From Henckelia pumila (taxonomy: Eukaryota > Streptophyta > Magnoliopsida > Lamiales > Gesneriaceae): DNA of 64,000 bases. Positions 34,022-46,099 of the stretch are shown in pieces. Where the stretch lies: NCBI RefSeq assembly GCF_033568475.1, contig NW_027331833.1:5022001-5086000 (forward strand), written 5' to 3'. Position numbers and translations under genes: made by a program. The notes under the pieces are model-generated. The model was not told the origin of the DNA. It made no database searches and worked only from the letters and a program-made list of their open reading frames with translations. Every line of letters begins with the position of its first letter. The first letter of the stretch is position 1.

Positions 34022-34071
<50 letters not shown>

Positions 34072-35221
34072 TAAAATAGATTTTCAAATATCAATAAATT
34101 ATATCAGTGCTCCTTTGCACACATGTCATGTGTCTATACCAATTGAATAATTATCTAAATATGATCATTTTTTGTTATTTCCAAATCAATAGTTTTTCAT
34201 ATGAAAAAATTTCTTGTGAGATAGTCTTATGGTTTTAGATTTTATATTTGTGAGATGAGTCGATTCAATTCAAATCTAAATAAAAATAATAATATTTTAG
34301 AAATAAAAAAATACTATTTTTTCATGTGTCAAGTTGATTATGAAATTTATGCCACAAAATTGATCCACTATCTAATAGGTGTTTTTGCGTTTTCATATTT
34401 TGTTTACTAAGAGTGATTTAGGGAGTGTTTTGAAGAGCTTTTACTTATTTAAAAATGATTCTAGTAGAGATTATTTTAAAGTTTGTGAGAAGCTAAAGTA
34501 GGGAGTGTTTGAAAATAAAATTTGAAAGCTAATACAAGCTAAAGTTTAGTGTTTGGATAATAATTGCTTTCAAACTTAATTTTTTAATTAAATGACAATC
34601 ATACCCTTATTTGATTGTTTAATTTTTTATATTCACACTATAAAAAAATGAGTTTATATATTATTATTATATTATGAATTTTGTATCAAAAATATTTTTT
34701 TTATAACATGAATACTTGAAAAAATATATAAGTTGTTTTTTATCTAGAAAAAATAAAATATAGATAAAGATAGGATTGAGATTTAAAATAAAGGTTATTT
34801 TAGGAAAATTAAAAAATAATTAATAAATTTATGTAACGAGAGGAAATAATTATAATCTATATTCTAGTATGTAACTTTGATGTCTTGATATGTTTTTTTT
34901 CATGAGCGGTAAACTTGTAACTTTACTGAAATAATAAATCGTTTGATACAAGTTGAACTAACCAAAAAGAAAACTGACCATTCACACAAGCAAAATATGA
35001 ACGAGAGAAAAAAAAATAAAATTTGTCAGTTTATGAGATACACTATTGACCTATCCATGTACATGAATAATATCTGTAATCAATTTCACTGGTGTTTTTA
35101 AAAAGCTCTTTAATTTCTAAAGCACAAACTAAAATAGCCAATATCTTTTTCAAATGTCGTGATTGCTTGCACTCCCAATAAAAAATTTCTAATAACGTGA
35201 CAATCATGAAAGTTTTTTGCA
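32846..35221. other. Intergenic AT-rich DNA
   Basis: No gene recognised. It contains (TA)n at 34026-34069, a sequence near 34210-34390 resembling the 'gagacggtctca' MITE family in decayed form, and 'agggagtgttt' motifs at 34429 and 34501 like the end of the MITE at 45066-45402, without a clear partner. Confidence 0.5.
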
Positions 35222-35230
35222 TATAGGAGG

Positions 35231-36551
35231 GGGAAAATTAGCATTTTGGTCCTGTATGTTGGTTTTTTTTGGTTTTGATCCTGTTTGATCCTGTATGTTG
35301 GCTTGTTTTGGAAAATATCCTGTAACTCGGTTTTTGTTTTGGATTTAGTCCTATATGTTGGCTTATTTTGATTTTGGTCCTGTAAGTTGGTTTGTTTTTT
35401 GGTTTTTGTCCGATATGTTATCATGTTTTGAAATTTAGAAGTTGACCTCTAATTTTTTTTATAATAAATATTTTTTATGCTTTCATGTTTTATCTGCTTA
35501 TTGGTTTGAAATAATTACAACTAACTAATAAAAAAATATTTTTTTTCGCTTAAACTTTTTTTAATCTAAATAATTTAATAAAATCTAAAATATGTTAATT
35601 TAATGTATTAAATGTAACATATTTTTGTTATTTTAAAAAGTAACAAAAAAACATTTATTTATATCGTTCTCAACTATAACCTCAATTTTTTTTATTTATT
35701 TGGCACTAAGTATCGCCCACTTAGCACCTATTAATGATCATATGACATAAATAAGTTCCACCTAAATTAACAAAATTAGCTAAAAAACTAAAAATATTTT
35801 TAAAACATACTTTCGTTCTTTTAAAAAGTAATACACTAATATATTTTTTTTATCGTTCTCATCTATGGTTGACTGTTTTTGTTCCGCTTTTCTCCAAAGC
35901 AAAGCTTTTTACGTATGTTTCACGTTTATCACGCTTAATCGTCGCTTAAGCGTGCTTTTTAGAACACTGCAAATAAGAAAAATCTTGCTGCTCCCTCCAG
36001 TTTCGGCGACGGAGGAAAAATAAAAAAAAATTCCAAGTTATTGTACCTTTTAGAACATAATTATTATTTTAAAAAATAATTAGAAGGTTAACATCTAAAT
36101 TTTAAACCTAATTTATTTATTTATAAAATCATAAAAAAATATTTATTATAAAAGCTTAAGCGGTGAAGTTGAAAAGTCAACATCTAAATTCTAAATTTAA
36201 TTTATTATTTTAAAATAAAAAACATAGGCGCTTATTCTAACTTAACCGAGCTTAATTTGGTCAAAACTGTATCTTTTCCATGACCAAAATTAAAAAAAAA
36301 AAAAAAACAAGTCAACTAATAAGACCAAATCCAAAAAAATCCAAATTACTGTACTTTTTTCCAAAACACGACTTTGTATAGGACAGAAACCAAAAAATAA
36401 GTCAACTAATAGGACCAAAGCCAAAACAATCAACATGTAGGACTAAATAAAAAAAAAAAACCGAGTTACATGATCTTTTCCAAAACAAACCAACATACAG
36501 GACCAAAACCAAAAAGAAGCAAACATACATGACCAAAATGCTAATTTTTGC
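35231..36551. mobile_element. Mutator-like non-autonomous element, 9-bp TSD
   Basis: A 1.32-kb element with long inverted repeats: 'aaaattagcattttggtcct' at the left is matched in inverse at the right end, and the similarity runs through about 200 bp of 'ggtcctgtatgttgg' type units. The 9-bp duplication TATAGGAGG lies at 35222-35230 and 36552-36560. The minus-strand 104-codon frame at 35110-35424 is a translation of these repeats and not a gene. Confidence 0.85.
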
Positions 36552-36754
36552 TATAGGAGGTTAACCCCTTCTTGGATAGCCAACATTCCACCATGGACGA
36601 GAGAGATGTGTTTGTTTATTAAAAACACACAATTTTCAATTGTTCAATTTTTTTTTTATTTAATAAAAAATCATATAGTAATCTATTTTAGTAAATGTGT
36701 ATCCTATCTAAAACTATCTTATCCTAATAAATTGTATTTTTATCTTTGTATATA

Positions 36755-36926
36755 GAGTAACACTCTTGTGAGACGGTCTCACAAATGAGACGGATTAATC
36801 CTATCTATATTTATAATAATAAGTAATACTTTTGACATAAAATATAATATTTTTTAATAGATAACTTATATAAGAGACTCGTCTCAAGAAAATGATCCTT
36901 GAGACCGTCTCATATGAGTTTTTGTC
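36755..36926. mobile_element. 172-bp Mutator-like MITE, 9-bp TSD
   Basis: Ends GAGTAACACTCTTGTGAG and GACAAAAACTCATATGAG (the latter read inverted) both run into GACGGTCTCA. The flanking direct repeat TTGTATATA is at 36746-36754 and 36927-36935. Decayed relatives appear near 31070, 34210 and 42240. Confidence 0.85.
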
Positions 36927-36935
36927 TTGTATATA

Positions 36936-37168
36936 TATGTATATATATACAATTTTGTTTTCTTTCATACTACTACACCAGTGCGTAGAGTAATTATAAC
37001 GTGATTTTTTTTTTAAATGTGGGTACAACTTTGACAAAAGGGAAATGATTTTTTTAGAAAATAAGGATATAGTACATAAATCCAGTGGTGTTTTTTTTTT
37101 TTTTATAAAAATATAAAATTTGGACATAGCTCATTTGGCGCTCAAAGATACCTTACACACGTTCGTGC
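36936..37168. other. Short intergenic stretch
   Basis: AT-rich sequence between two MITEs; nothing recognised. Confidence 0.4.
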
Positions 37169-37634
37169 TAGACCTGGCCAAGGATCGGGTCTAACTTGGC
37201 CCAGACCCGTGTTCAACGGTTTTGACCCGAAACAATGACCGGACCGATCATTAGGCAGTCCGGTTATGGTTTACAGGTGCCAACCCGTCGATCCGATGGA
37301 TCGGATTTTTTTAAAAATATATACTAACATATAATGAAATGCGAGTAAATGAGATTGAATATAATGAAAATATAATATATATATTATATATATATATATT
37401 ATGTTAAAAATAAGAATGTTATATATTTTTAATTGAGATAATGAAATTTTTATAAGTTCAATTGTGTAAAGTCTTAATTCATTTTTTATTTTTTAAATAT
37501 TTAATTTAAAATAATTTTTTAAAAAATATAAACTCGGACCCGAACAGTTGGTTCTACGAACCGGACCATAACCGACAATAAGCAATCCAGTTAAATCCTT
37601 TTGTCGAATCAAATCCGGTTCGTGGCTAGGTCTA
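37169..37634. mobile_element. hAT-like MITE, ends conserved, no TSD found
   Basis: TAGACCTGGCCAAGGATCGG at the left matches, inverted, TAGACCTAGCCACGAACCGG at the right. Subterminal 'gacccg', 'ccggacc' and 'aaccgg' motifs point to the hAT type. Flanking 8-mers do not match, so the ends may have been altered after insertion. Confidence 0.65.
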
Positions 37635-38044
37635 CTTGAATTCATACAACGTATCAGAATTTTATGTATATGTCATATATCATAAATTAGTTGTAAAACG
37701 TAAAAAAGGGGGAAAAAAGAAAAAGAAATTGATGACATAATACAACAGTACGATGTTAAGTGGGAAATAATTTATTTGTACAAGAAAGACCTAAATATTA
37801 ATATATAATAATAAATAGAAAAAGGCTGTCCACCTGATGGGGGCAGAAATTTTACTGAGCCTCAATCAGTCAATCACCTGCACTCTGATCTACCTGTGTT
37901 TGGCATCCATCTTTTTTTATCCCACTTTTCCCTTTATTCTTATATCTCACATGTTCTTTCTTTTCACCTCTCTCCATACAAGACCTAACATTTTTCAATA
38001 TTTATATTGGATGGATCATCCATCATATCATCATATTTTTTTTA

Positions 38045-39525
38045 GTTATTTGCACCAAACATCCTCATAAAATATTAAAAATACACACTTCTCTCCTGTA
38101 AAATTTTAATATGTATCTTCAACTTTGACTTTTTAAAAAATTAGCACACTCGCCCCCATAGGTGAGTGATTGTTGTGCATGCGTCCCTCATGCGACTGTG
38201 CAAAGATTTTGATATTTTTTTTGCACCAAATACCCCAGTGAAATATTAAAAATACATATTTAACCCCAACAAAAATAATTTTTAAATCTATTCGACCCAT
38301 AATACAGAATTTTTAATAAAATCCAATTATAAATATTTAACAAATATTTTTTGTTTTATTATTTATTATTTTAAATGTATTATTATTAATTAATTATTTT
38401 CTAAAAAATATTATTACTTTAACATGTTATCATTATTTTATTAAACTCAATTCGTATTTCCAATTTTTTCATTAAACATGCATTCATAAACAAATATTTA
38501 TATAATTTCAAGTACCAAAATATTGAATTAAACTGATAAGTTTAAACATATTGCTTTTTAGATTTATGACTATATATTATTGAACCAAAATTTAAATTTT
38601 TCGAGAATATGTATTGCACAATTTGTAATAAATAATAATAAATAAAATGCTTATATAATTCTAAATCAAAAAAGTAACATTCATGAACTTATCATTTGGT
38701 TCAATATTTTGGTATTTTTAGATATTTAAATCCTTATTTATGAATAATGTTTAATGAAGAAGTTGAAAACACGAAGTGATTTGATAAAATAATGATAACG
38801 AGATAAAGTAATAAATTTTTTTAGATATAAATTAATTAAAAATTATAAATTTAAAATAAAAAATAAAAATTAAATTAAATAAAATTAAAAATGTTTGAAA
38901 AATATTTTATAATTAGATCTTAATAAATATTCTGTATTATTATTTAATGCAAATTCTGCAATGCATTTTAAAAAATTTAGACTGTGGTTCAAAAATCTAT
39001 AATCCTAAATTGAAATGTAATATGCATGAACTTATCATTTTGATTTAATATTTTGGTAATTTTAGGTATTTAAATCTCGTTTATAAATGCATTTTTAATG
39101 GAGAAGTTGGAAACCAGAAGAAAGTTTAATAAAATAATGATAACAAGATAAAATAATAATATTTTTTAAAAAACAATTATATAATCATAATAAATTTAAA
39201 ATTAAAAATAAAATTAATTAAACTAAAAGTGTTTTCTAAATATTTTATAATTATATTTTAATAAAAATTGTTTATTATGGGTTGAATAAATTTAAAAATT
39301 ATTGGGTCAAATATGCATTTTTAATATTTCACAGAGGTATTTGGTGCAAAAAAAAAATCAAAATCTTTGCTTAGTCGTATGAGGGGCGCGTGCGCAACAA
39401 TCACTCATCTGAAGGGGCGAGTGTGCTAATTTTTTAAAAAATCAGGGTTGAAGATGCCTATTAAATTTTCATAGGGGAGAATTGTGTATTTTCAATATTT
39501 TACAGAGGTGTTTGATGCAAATAAC
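38045..39525. mobile_element. Long-inverted-repeat (fold-back) element, copy 2
   Basis: Same family and length as 31363-32845. It starts GTTATTTGCACCAAAC and ends with the inverse (GATGCAAATAAC), flanked by T runs on both sides. Copy B of the surrounding duplication has an uninterrupted T tract at the matching site (about 40770-40780), giving an empty-site control. The third internal partial arm is also present here ('tgtttaatgaagaagttg' near 38748 and 'tttttaatggagaagttgg' near 39092). Confidence 0.88.
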
Positions 39526-40067
39526 TCTTTTTTTCATATCTAAAATAAATCAATTTCTTTCCCCCATAAAGTCCACATTTTAATTAAAATAAACATAATG
39601 AAGTAAGGAATTAAATATTTTATTTTATTTATGGACAAAAATATCTCAATATTATTTTATCTTATATTTAAATATAATTTCTATGAAAGTATGGTTTATA
39701 TGCACGAACCATGAGTGCACGTAGTAGGTGCAAAAAAACACTAATTACCTATATATAAACTACATATATGTTTCACAATTACATTGTAAGATGTTAAATT
39801 AAGGTATTATAGATTAATTGAAATATTTAATAAGGTTTGTAATAATTTTCTTTGATAGTTTTGAAGACACCGAAAAAATTGTTTGGTTACAATAGTATCA
39901 TACTTATGATTTTATACAAACAAGTGAACAACAAACAAATACAAGTTAAGAAATTAAATTTATTTTGTAGTTGTTTTCGAAGGCTATATGTAATGATTTT
40001 ATTTGAAATACTAGGTCAACATTGGAGGGACGGATCTAACCAGTTTTGACGACCCTCGATTAAACCA

Positions 40068-40200
40068 CTTAGGGCAACTCCAACGCTGCGCTAAAATGGT
40101 ACTTTGCACCATTTTAGCGCAGCTGGAGCTCTCCAATGGAGGGCGCCAAACCCTGCGCCAAAATGGCGCCCCCCAATTGTTGCACCAAATTTGACGCAGG
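40068..40200. mobile_element. MITE fragment with a perfect 15-bp hairpin
   Basis: Begins GGGCAACTCCAACGCTGCGC after TTA, like a PIF/Harbinger-type MITE end. CTGCGCTAAAATGGT (40086-40100) is perfectly inverted at 40108-40122 around a 7-base loop. 'GCGCCAAA' and 'ggcgcc' motifs follow. The other terminus was not found. Confidence 0.55.
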
Positions 40201-40306
40201 CTTATACTTTTATTTTTTTTAATAGCTTTTATTAACCTTCTCCATACAAATCTAAAACCTGATAACTTAATCTTATTAAAAATTTATTGACTTCAAGCCA
40301 TTAGAC

Positions 40307-40640
40307 TAGGGGTGTAAATGAACCAAATATATTTGTGAGCTTTTCGAGCCGGCTCGATAAATATTTGATTCGTATTCGAACTTATCGAACTCGAGCCGAA
40401 TTCGAACATGTTCGAACTTTTTTTCGAGTCGAGCTCGAACCAAAATTGTTTTGTTCGATAGTTCTCGAATAGTTCGTGAGCCTTAATATTTAATTAATAT
40501 AATATAATTATATAATAAATATATATATATACATTTCGAACTTTTTTGAATATTTCGAGCTTTTCGAACCATAATATCTGAGCAATAGTTCACAAATATG
40601 TTTGAATATTTCGAGTCGAATTCAAACTCGAACTTCATTT
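40307..40640. mobile_element. Truncated hAT-type MITE (relative of 19736-20195)
   Basis: Starts TAGGGGTGTAAATGAACC and runs through 'ttcgagccggctcgataaat', 'cgaactcgagccgaattcga' and 'ttcgagtcgaattcaaactc'. It matches the element at 19736-20195 read backwards. It stops about 120 bp short of the expected far end, exactly where copy B of the duplication begins. The duplication breakpoint therefore lies inside this element. Confidence 0.8.
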
Positions 40641-40643
40641 TGT

Positions 40644-42520
40644 TTATTTTTTTTATCCCACTTTTCACTTTAGTATTGTATCTCACATGTTCTTTCTTTT
40701 CACCTCTCTCCATACAAGACATAAGATTTTTCAATATTTATATTGGATAGATCGTCGATCATATCCTCATATTTTTTTTTAATTTCATATCTAAAATAAA
40801 TAAATTTTTATCCCCCATAAAGTCCATATTTTAATAAAAATAAACATAATGAAGTAAGGAGTTAAATATTTTATTTTATTTATGGACAAAAATATCTCAA
40901 TATTATTTTATCTTATATTTAAATATAATTGCTATGAAAGTATAGTTTATATGCACGAACCATGAGTGCACGTAGGGTGCAAAAAAGTCACTAATTATCC
41001 ATATATAAACTACATATATGTATCACAATAAGTGACGTAATTATCACATCTCGCTCAATATATGATATCAAACAATCATTTAACAATATATCATCTCCTA
41101 ACCTATTACGAATGGTTTTTTTTTTATGATTTTCATTGGTGAAAACGTTGTATCTACAGTTGTAACGGATATTAATAATGCTAAATTTAAAATTAAATCT
41201 ATATATCAAAAGATATAACTGATGTTTATTTGATTAAATCATTCTTTTATAAGCAAGCTCACTAATTCTAGCAATTTTAGAGAACTAATTACCATTTTGC
41301 ATGTTAAAAATAAAGTTATCAAATTATTTATAAGACTACATAAGAGAGAAATCAGATGGATAAAACTGATCAAACTTAAACAATTTTCCTTTATCACAAA
41401 TCCTTTTTTTTTTTAAAATATGGGAGAATACAAACTTACAAATTAAGCATAATGCCCAATTTATTATAGTATAAATAAATTTATTATTATCTTATTTATT
41501 AAAGATCATCTTAATTAATGTATAATTAAATAAATATTTTATAGATATATTATACACAGTACTAGTTATGTTTTAAAAAAAATTCAAGAATGCGGTTTCA
41601 CAATTAAATTTACTTTTAAAATAAAGATTATATATATAATACTAATTTTTTTAAAAAATTTCAGGAGGGACGGTCGCACCTTTCGAGATCATGTAGGTCT
41701 GCCACTGATCACAATTACATTGTAATATGTTAAATTAAGGTATTAATAGATTATTGAAATATTTAATAAGTTTTGTATGATTTTCTTTGATGGTTTTCAA
41801 GACACCGAATTTTTTTTTTGGGTTACAATGGTATCATACTTGTGATTTTATAAAAACAAGTGAACAACAACAAATACACGTTAATAAATCAAATTTATTT
41901 TGTAGCTGTTTTTGAACGCTATATGTAATGATTTTATTTGAAATACCAAGTGATCAATGTTGGAGGGACGGATCTAACCAATTTTGACGACCCTAGATTA
42001 AACCACGTAATAGAGCAACACCATAGTTTAATCAGTTTTCTAAGAGGGTTAATTATTTTCCTCCAACATTTGTTCTTGTGATAATTACACTAACTTGCAA
42101 ATAAATGATAATCGAATATAAGATATTGACAATTATACCAATTGTTGAATTGAGCGTATATTTTTTTTATGAAAAATTATAACAGGTTGTTACAGTATTG
42201 TTGAAACAATGAGATGATAATATTTAATACAAGAAGGATATGTCTTATTTGAGATGAGAGGATCCCATAGATTTGCATCCGTGAGATTGATCAACTTGAT
42301 AGTTGATCCACACATATAGTTAAATGTAATAATTTTTATATAAAAATTTAACTCTTTCAAAGGTCAAATCGAATCGAAAATTTATTTCACATAATTAATT
42401 TTTAAAAATGTCTCACACGAGTTTATGATACAAAGAAACCATTAACCTTCTCCATACATATCTAAAATTAACCTGATAACCTAATCTTATTAAAAGTTTA
42501 TTGACTTCAAGCCATTAGAC
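40644..42520. repeat. Tandem segmental duplication, copy B
   Basis: Matches copy A (37907-40306) except for insertions. A hAT element (41030-41707) is present here only, and about 430 bp at 42005-42440 have no counterpart in A. The copy ends about 180 bp upstream of the MAKR-like gene's ATG, so part of that gene's upstream region exists twice. Confidence 0.85.
41030..41707. mobile_element. hAT non-autonomous element, 8-bp TSD, empty site known
   Basis: Flanked by ATCACAAT at 41022-41029 and 41708-41715. Copy A has a single TTCACAAT at the corresponding place. The right end ...TCTGCCACTG and left end AAGTGACG... resemble the CAGTGGCGGA-type hAT terminus, with the left end degraded. No transposase is encoded. 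Confidence 0.88.
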
Positions 42521-42703
42521 CTTACATTGATTTAATTATAATTAGTGAATTAATTTGAATTATATGTAAATGTTAAAAATATATATAAAATTTTAAAAAA
42601 AAGATTTAAAATAATAATATAAAAAACCACCAAACTATGTTCTCTTCCACGCTACTTTTCTCATCTCCCTAACAATAATCCTACAGATTTTCTAACTCTA
42701 CAC

Positions 42704-43626
42704 ATGGAAGCTCTCGGCATCCTCAAATTCTGGCGAAATGCCATCGCCGATGATGAAGATGATTCCTTCTTCGATTTAGTTTTGAAACCGCCTGCCGGAA
42801 GCGGCGGCGGAGGATTGAAGAAGGAGTTTCAGTTCATAGAATCCCCGAGCGATGTTTTGCGGAGTACTAAAAATGATTTCATCATTTCGAAGCCTTTGTC
42901 TCCGGCGGTTACTCTACTCCGATCAACGCCCAAGTTCAAAGTCTTCATGTTAGGATTCAGAAAATCTTCGAGGAGCCAGAAATCGGAGCCGGAGGCGAAC
43001 TCGTTGAATCAGCTCTCCGAATCATCGAAAGTCGAACGGAGCAGCAATCGTTTCTCCGCCAAATGCGGCGAAGTATCTGTCTCGTCGGCTTTAACTAGAG
43101 ACCACAGCTTGAGAAGCAGAATCGCGAAAGAATTAATATCCGATTCCGATTCCGATGCTCTTTCGCGAGAGAAATCGGTCCCAATCTATCTGAAACTGAT
43201 GAGACCTTTCCACGTGAAGGCTTCGAAGAAGGCGAAGGTAACGGATTCCGTGACTCCGTTCTCTTCTCCGGTGAATCTGTATCCGAGGAAGCTCTCCGAC
43301 GGTTACAGAGCGAGGAGTAATCTGAAGGTCGCGGCCAGAAATCTAGGTAAGAGCCGGTCAGCGGCGATCGAGGTGGAAACGCCATCGTACCGCCGCAGAG
43401 ACGACTCGTTGCTGGAACAGCACGATGGAATCCTCGGCGCCATTCTCCATTGCAAGAGATCTTACACTTGTTCATCCACAGGTACCAGTAGCATAGATAA
43501 TTCAGTAATTTTTTTTTTACAGCAAATTAACAATCAAGATTATTAAATTTAATCGTCAAATAATGTTCAGAATTCTCTCAATTATTTGAATCTGCAATGG
43601 ATTCATCGGGGAGAAGCTCGTTGTGA
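42704..43626 (+). CDS. Membrane-associated kinase regulator (MAKR/BKI1-like)
   Basis: The ATG at 42704 opens exon 1 (42704-43481). Donor G/GTACCA, acceptor TGTTCAG at 43570 and an 89-base intron lead to a 56-base exon 2 (43571-43626), giving 277 residues. Family features in order: MEALGILKFWR at the N terminus; acidic patch 16-20; KFKVFMLGFRKS at 77-88; the Lys/Arg-rich IYLKLMRPFHVKASKKAK at 161-178, a likely membrane-association region; and the C-terminal motif DGILGAILHCKRSY at 241-254. MAKR proteins are plasma-membrane-associated, mostly unstructured regulators of receptor kinases (brassinosteroid and root signalling). The short second exon ends SSGRSSL. Without splicing the frame would run on to 43546, but the long T run and stop there favour splicing. 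Base composition is richer in GC than the flanks, as expected for a real gene. The exact MAKR member cannot be told. Confidence 0.85.
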
Positions 43627-45065
43627 AAAAGGAAGGGGGGCAGAATTTGAATGACGAGAGAAGAAGAGAGAGAGTAGCGGGCACGAGAATACGACGTCGT
43701 TTCTACAGAGTAGGGATCGTCTTTCGGTGAAAATAGGTAAACAAGTTTTGAATGCCCACTGAGTAGAGATGACAGATAGTTCACGGTTTAATATCTGATT
43801 CCGTGACGTAATATCAAGATTTGTACTGGAAAACAATATCTTATTGCTGTTATTATTATTATAAATCGATTTTAATGTTATGGGGTTTCAGATACCATTT
43901 TGTCATGTTACTGTTAAAGTGTCTAGGCAACAAAGGGAGAATATTTTTCAGGTAAATCGAATAGACCATTCACTTGTATTTGGTAACATCATCAGTTGAC
44001 TACTGACTAGGTCGAGACTACTGACTAGGTGGAGACTGTTGGCATGATAATTTTTAACCCACAAAAATATTTAATCACCTTAAATAAAATAAGGCTGCAT
44101 TTATAGTTGTGATGAGATTATTAATATACATTTGTTAGTAAAGATAAAGTGATAGATAAGTTTAAACGAGGATAAAATTAGTATTTGTTTGGTATGATAT
44201 TTTAAGGAGGTGATAACATGTGTGCTCAATTTTTTTGGACAACTTTACCCTTTTTCTTCACTTGTCAACGTGCATACCCATCAAAATAATAAAACTCATA
44301 TTTGTATCCACTCTTTCTTCTTCAATCTCAGAATTCCAAGCTTCGAGACTGTGAATAAGAATTCATTGTACGAAATATGAAAGCTGGGTCGTGAAGAATC
44401 CATATCCAAACATAGGTTACAACTATGTTCTTCAAGTAGTGATATGTATTTTCCTTTTTTCATTCTCAGATCGTGTCAAAAAAATACCCCATAACACAAT
44501 ACATTCGTACTATCGTGAAATAAATTTAAAGTGACCTTCCTAATTGAAAACACAAAAAAATTCTTCGAAATCGGCAAATGGCAGAAAAATTGGATAATGC
44601 TTGTTAAAATTTGGTTTACAAGAGGGCAGAATAATTATCTAATGTTGAAAAAAATGGTCAAACATCGAACCCACTGTATACGATGATGTCTTCATGAACA
44701 TATTTTGTCTCCGAACCGCGTCGAACCAGTCACGAAGATATGGAATGAGGACGAATATTTTCAAACATTTCGAAATCTATATTACGCGTACACTGTTTTG
44801 GGGAACACATGGTAGGTCACCATATAAATCGTATATCAAGAAACGGAAGGGGAAGGGGAATAGTGTCAGACCTTCGCGAAGCACACATCTGAGTCTACGA
44901 TGTAGTGAGACTCATTAATTTTAATCAATCATGGAGTTACACGTCGCCCGCAGGGTTGGCATGAACAAAACCAAATGGGTGGAGCGATGGGATTTTTTCT
45001 TTTTGTGAAGGGTAGAATTGACCAATCATATGTAATCAACTGCACTGTGGATGGTAGGTTTCTTA
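43627..45065. other. Downstream of the MAKR gene, nothing recognised
   Basis: The gene's 3' region, then AT-rich DNA without recognisable genes. Short open frames on both strands at 43578-43836 and 44694-45169 show no domain or repeat family I know. Confidence 0.5.
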
Positions 45066-45402
45066 GGGAGTGTTTGCAATCACTAAAAAAAGTGATTGTT
45101 AGGTTTTGGCTTAAAAAAATCATTTTTATGTATTTCTTAAACCTAGATTATGTGTTAGCTTATGCTTAACTTAATTGAAATCCAAAAGCTAGTCATGTGG
45201 TGATTATGATTCTCCAAAAGTGATTCTAATAAGAAGATTATTGTTAAAATCATTCTAATCACTTATTTATCAAACATTACACAACTTTGATTTTTAGATT
45301 TTCACATTTTCCAAACACTATTAACTTTTGATTTTTCTTAACTTTTTTATAATCTATAAATTTATCATTTCTATAAAAGCACATTCTATTGCATACACTC
45401 CC
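45066..45402. mobile_element. Tourist-like (PIF/Harbinger) MITE, TTA TSD
   Basis: GGGAGTGTTTGCAAT at the left is the inverse of ATTGCATACACTCCC at the right with one mismatch. TTA flanks both sides (45063-45065, 45403-45405). A 3-bp TTA duplication and a G-rich end are typical of PIF/Harbinger MITEs. Length is 337 bp. Confidence 0.88.
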
Positions 45403-45405
45403 TTA

Positions 45406-46091
45406 ATACCAGGGGTGTGAGATGGATTATAGTCGGGGCTTTTCAAGTTCAAACAGTAGCTTGTAACGGGCCCTTCGGTTGCTAAAAGTGCACATTTTTA
45501 CTATCAAACGATGGATAAATACGTTATCATATCATTATCAGGGTAAGTGGATTGATAGTACGAATTGAGACATCCTACACTGTGATTTTTTATATAGGCC
45601 CTTTGTATTTTTCATGAGGTTTTTTAGATTCAAAAACTAATTTTTATTCATATCACATGAGAGAAAACACTTGTGTCATAACATAAATAAAACATAAATA
45701 AAGCTATCTGAAAATATATTATGCTAAGTCGGGAAATTTGCTTTTGTTCGAGGGACAACGTTGTCCACTCATTATTTAATTTAAATTATAAAAATATGTG
45801 TGTTTTTGGTGAAATACATCGCTTGTACCAACTATAGTAATTGAATTATCCACTTATTATTTAATTTATAAAAATATGTGTTTTTTTAGGGAAAAAAATA
45901 AAAGGCGTGTTTCACTTGCAAAATTGTACAAATGATTATAAAAAGGGTACTTAAAAGTTGCTCTCTCCTAAGTTTATCAGTTATCACAATTGCAAATTGC
46001 TATACCAATTATATTTTTAGTGTTTTGATAATTATTCATTCTTAAATTTTGATAATATCAAAAAGGATAGTTGTTTGTTCGAGGGTATTAT
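45406..46091. other. Intergenic AT-rich DNA
   Basis: No gene recognised. Two similar blocks ('cactcattatttaatttaaattataaaaatatgtg'-type) recur near 45768 and 45851 as a small local duplication. Confidence 0.45.
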
Positions 46092-46099
46092 AATTATAA

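Larger units (their letters stand above)
37907..40306. repeat. Tandem segmental duplication, copy A
   Basis: Blocks 37907-38040, 39530-40067 and 40231-40306 match copy B (40644-42520) in the same order and orientation, at roughly nine bases in ten or better by eye. Copy A carries a 1.48-kb fold-back element (38045-39525) that is absent from B, and lacks the hAT element that B has. The stretch 40068-40230 replaces about 430 bp found in B. No coding sequence lies in the duplicated unit. Confidence 0.85.

Noticed and set aside
34429..34560. Possible Tourist-like MITE starting 'agggagtgtttt'
   Set aside because: Two similar starts are seen, but no inverted partner end or TTA duplication could be found.
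35110..35424. 104-codon minus-strand frame with 'YRTKTKKQTNLQDQNQ'-type repeats
   Set aside because: Low-complexity translation of the Mutator-like element's inverted repeat.
43095..43475. 126-codon minus-strand frame
   Set aside because: Shadow of exon 1 of the MAKR-like gene.
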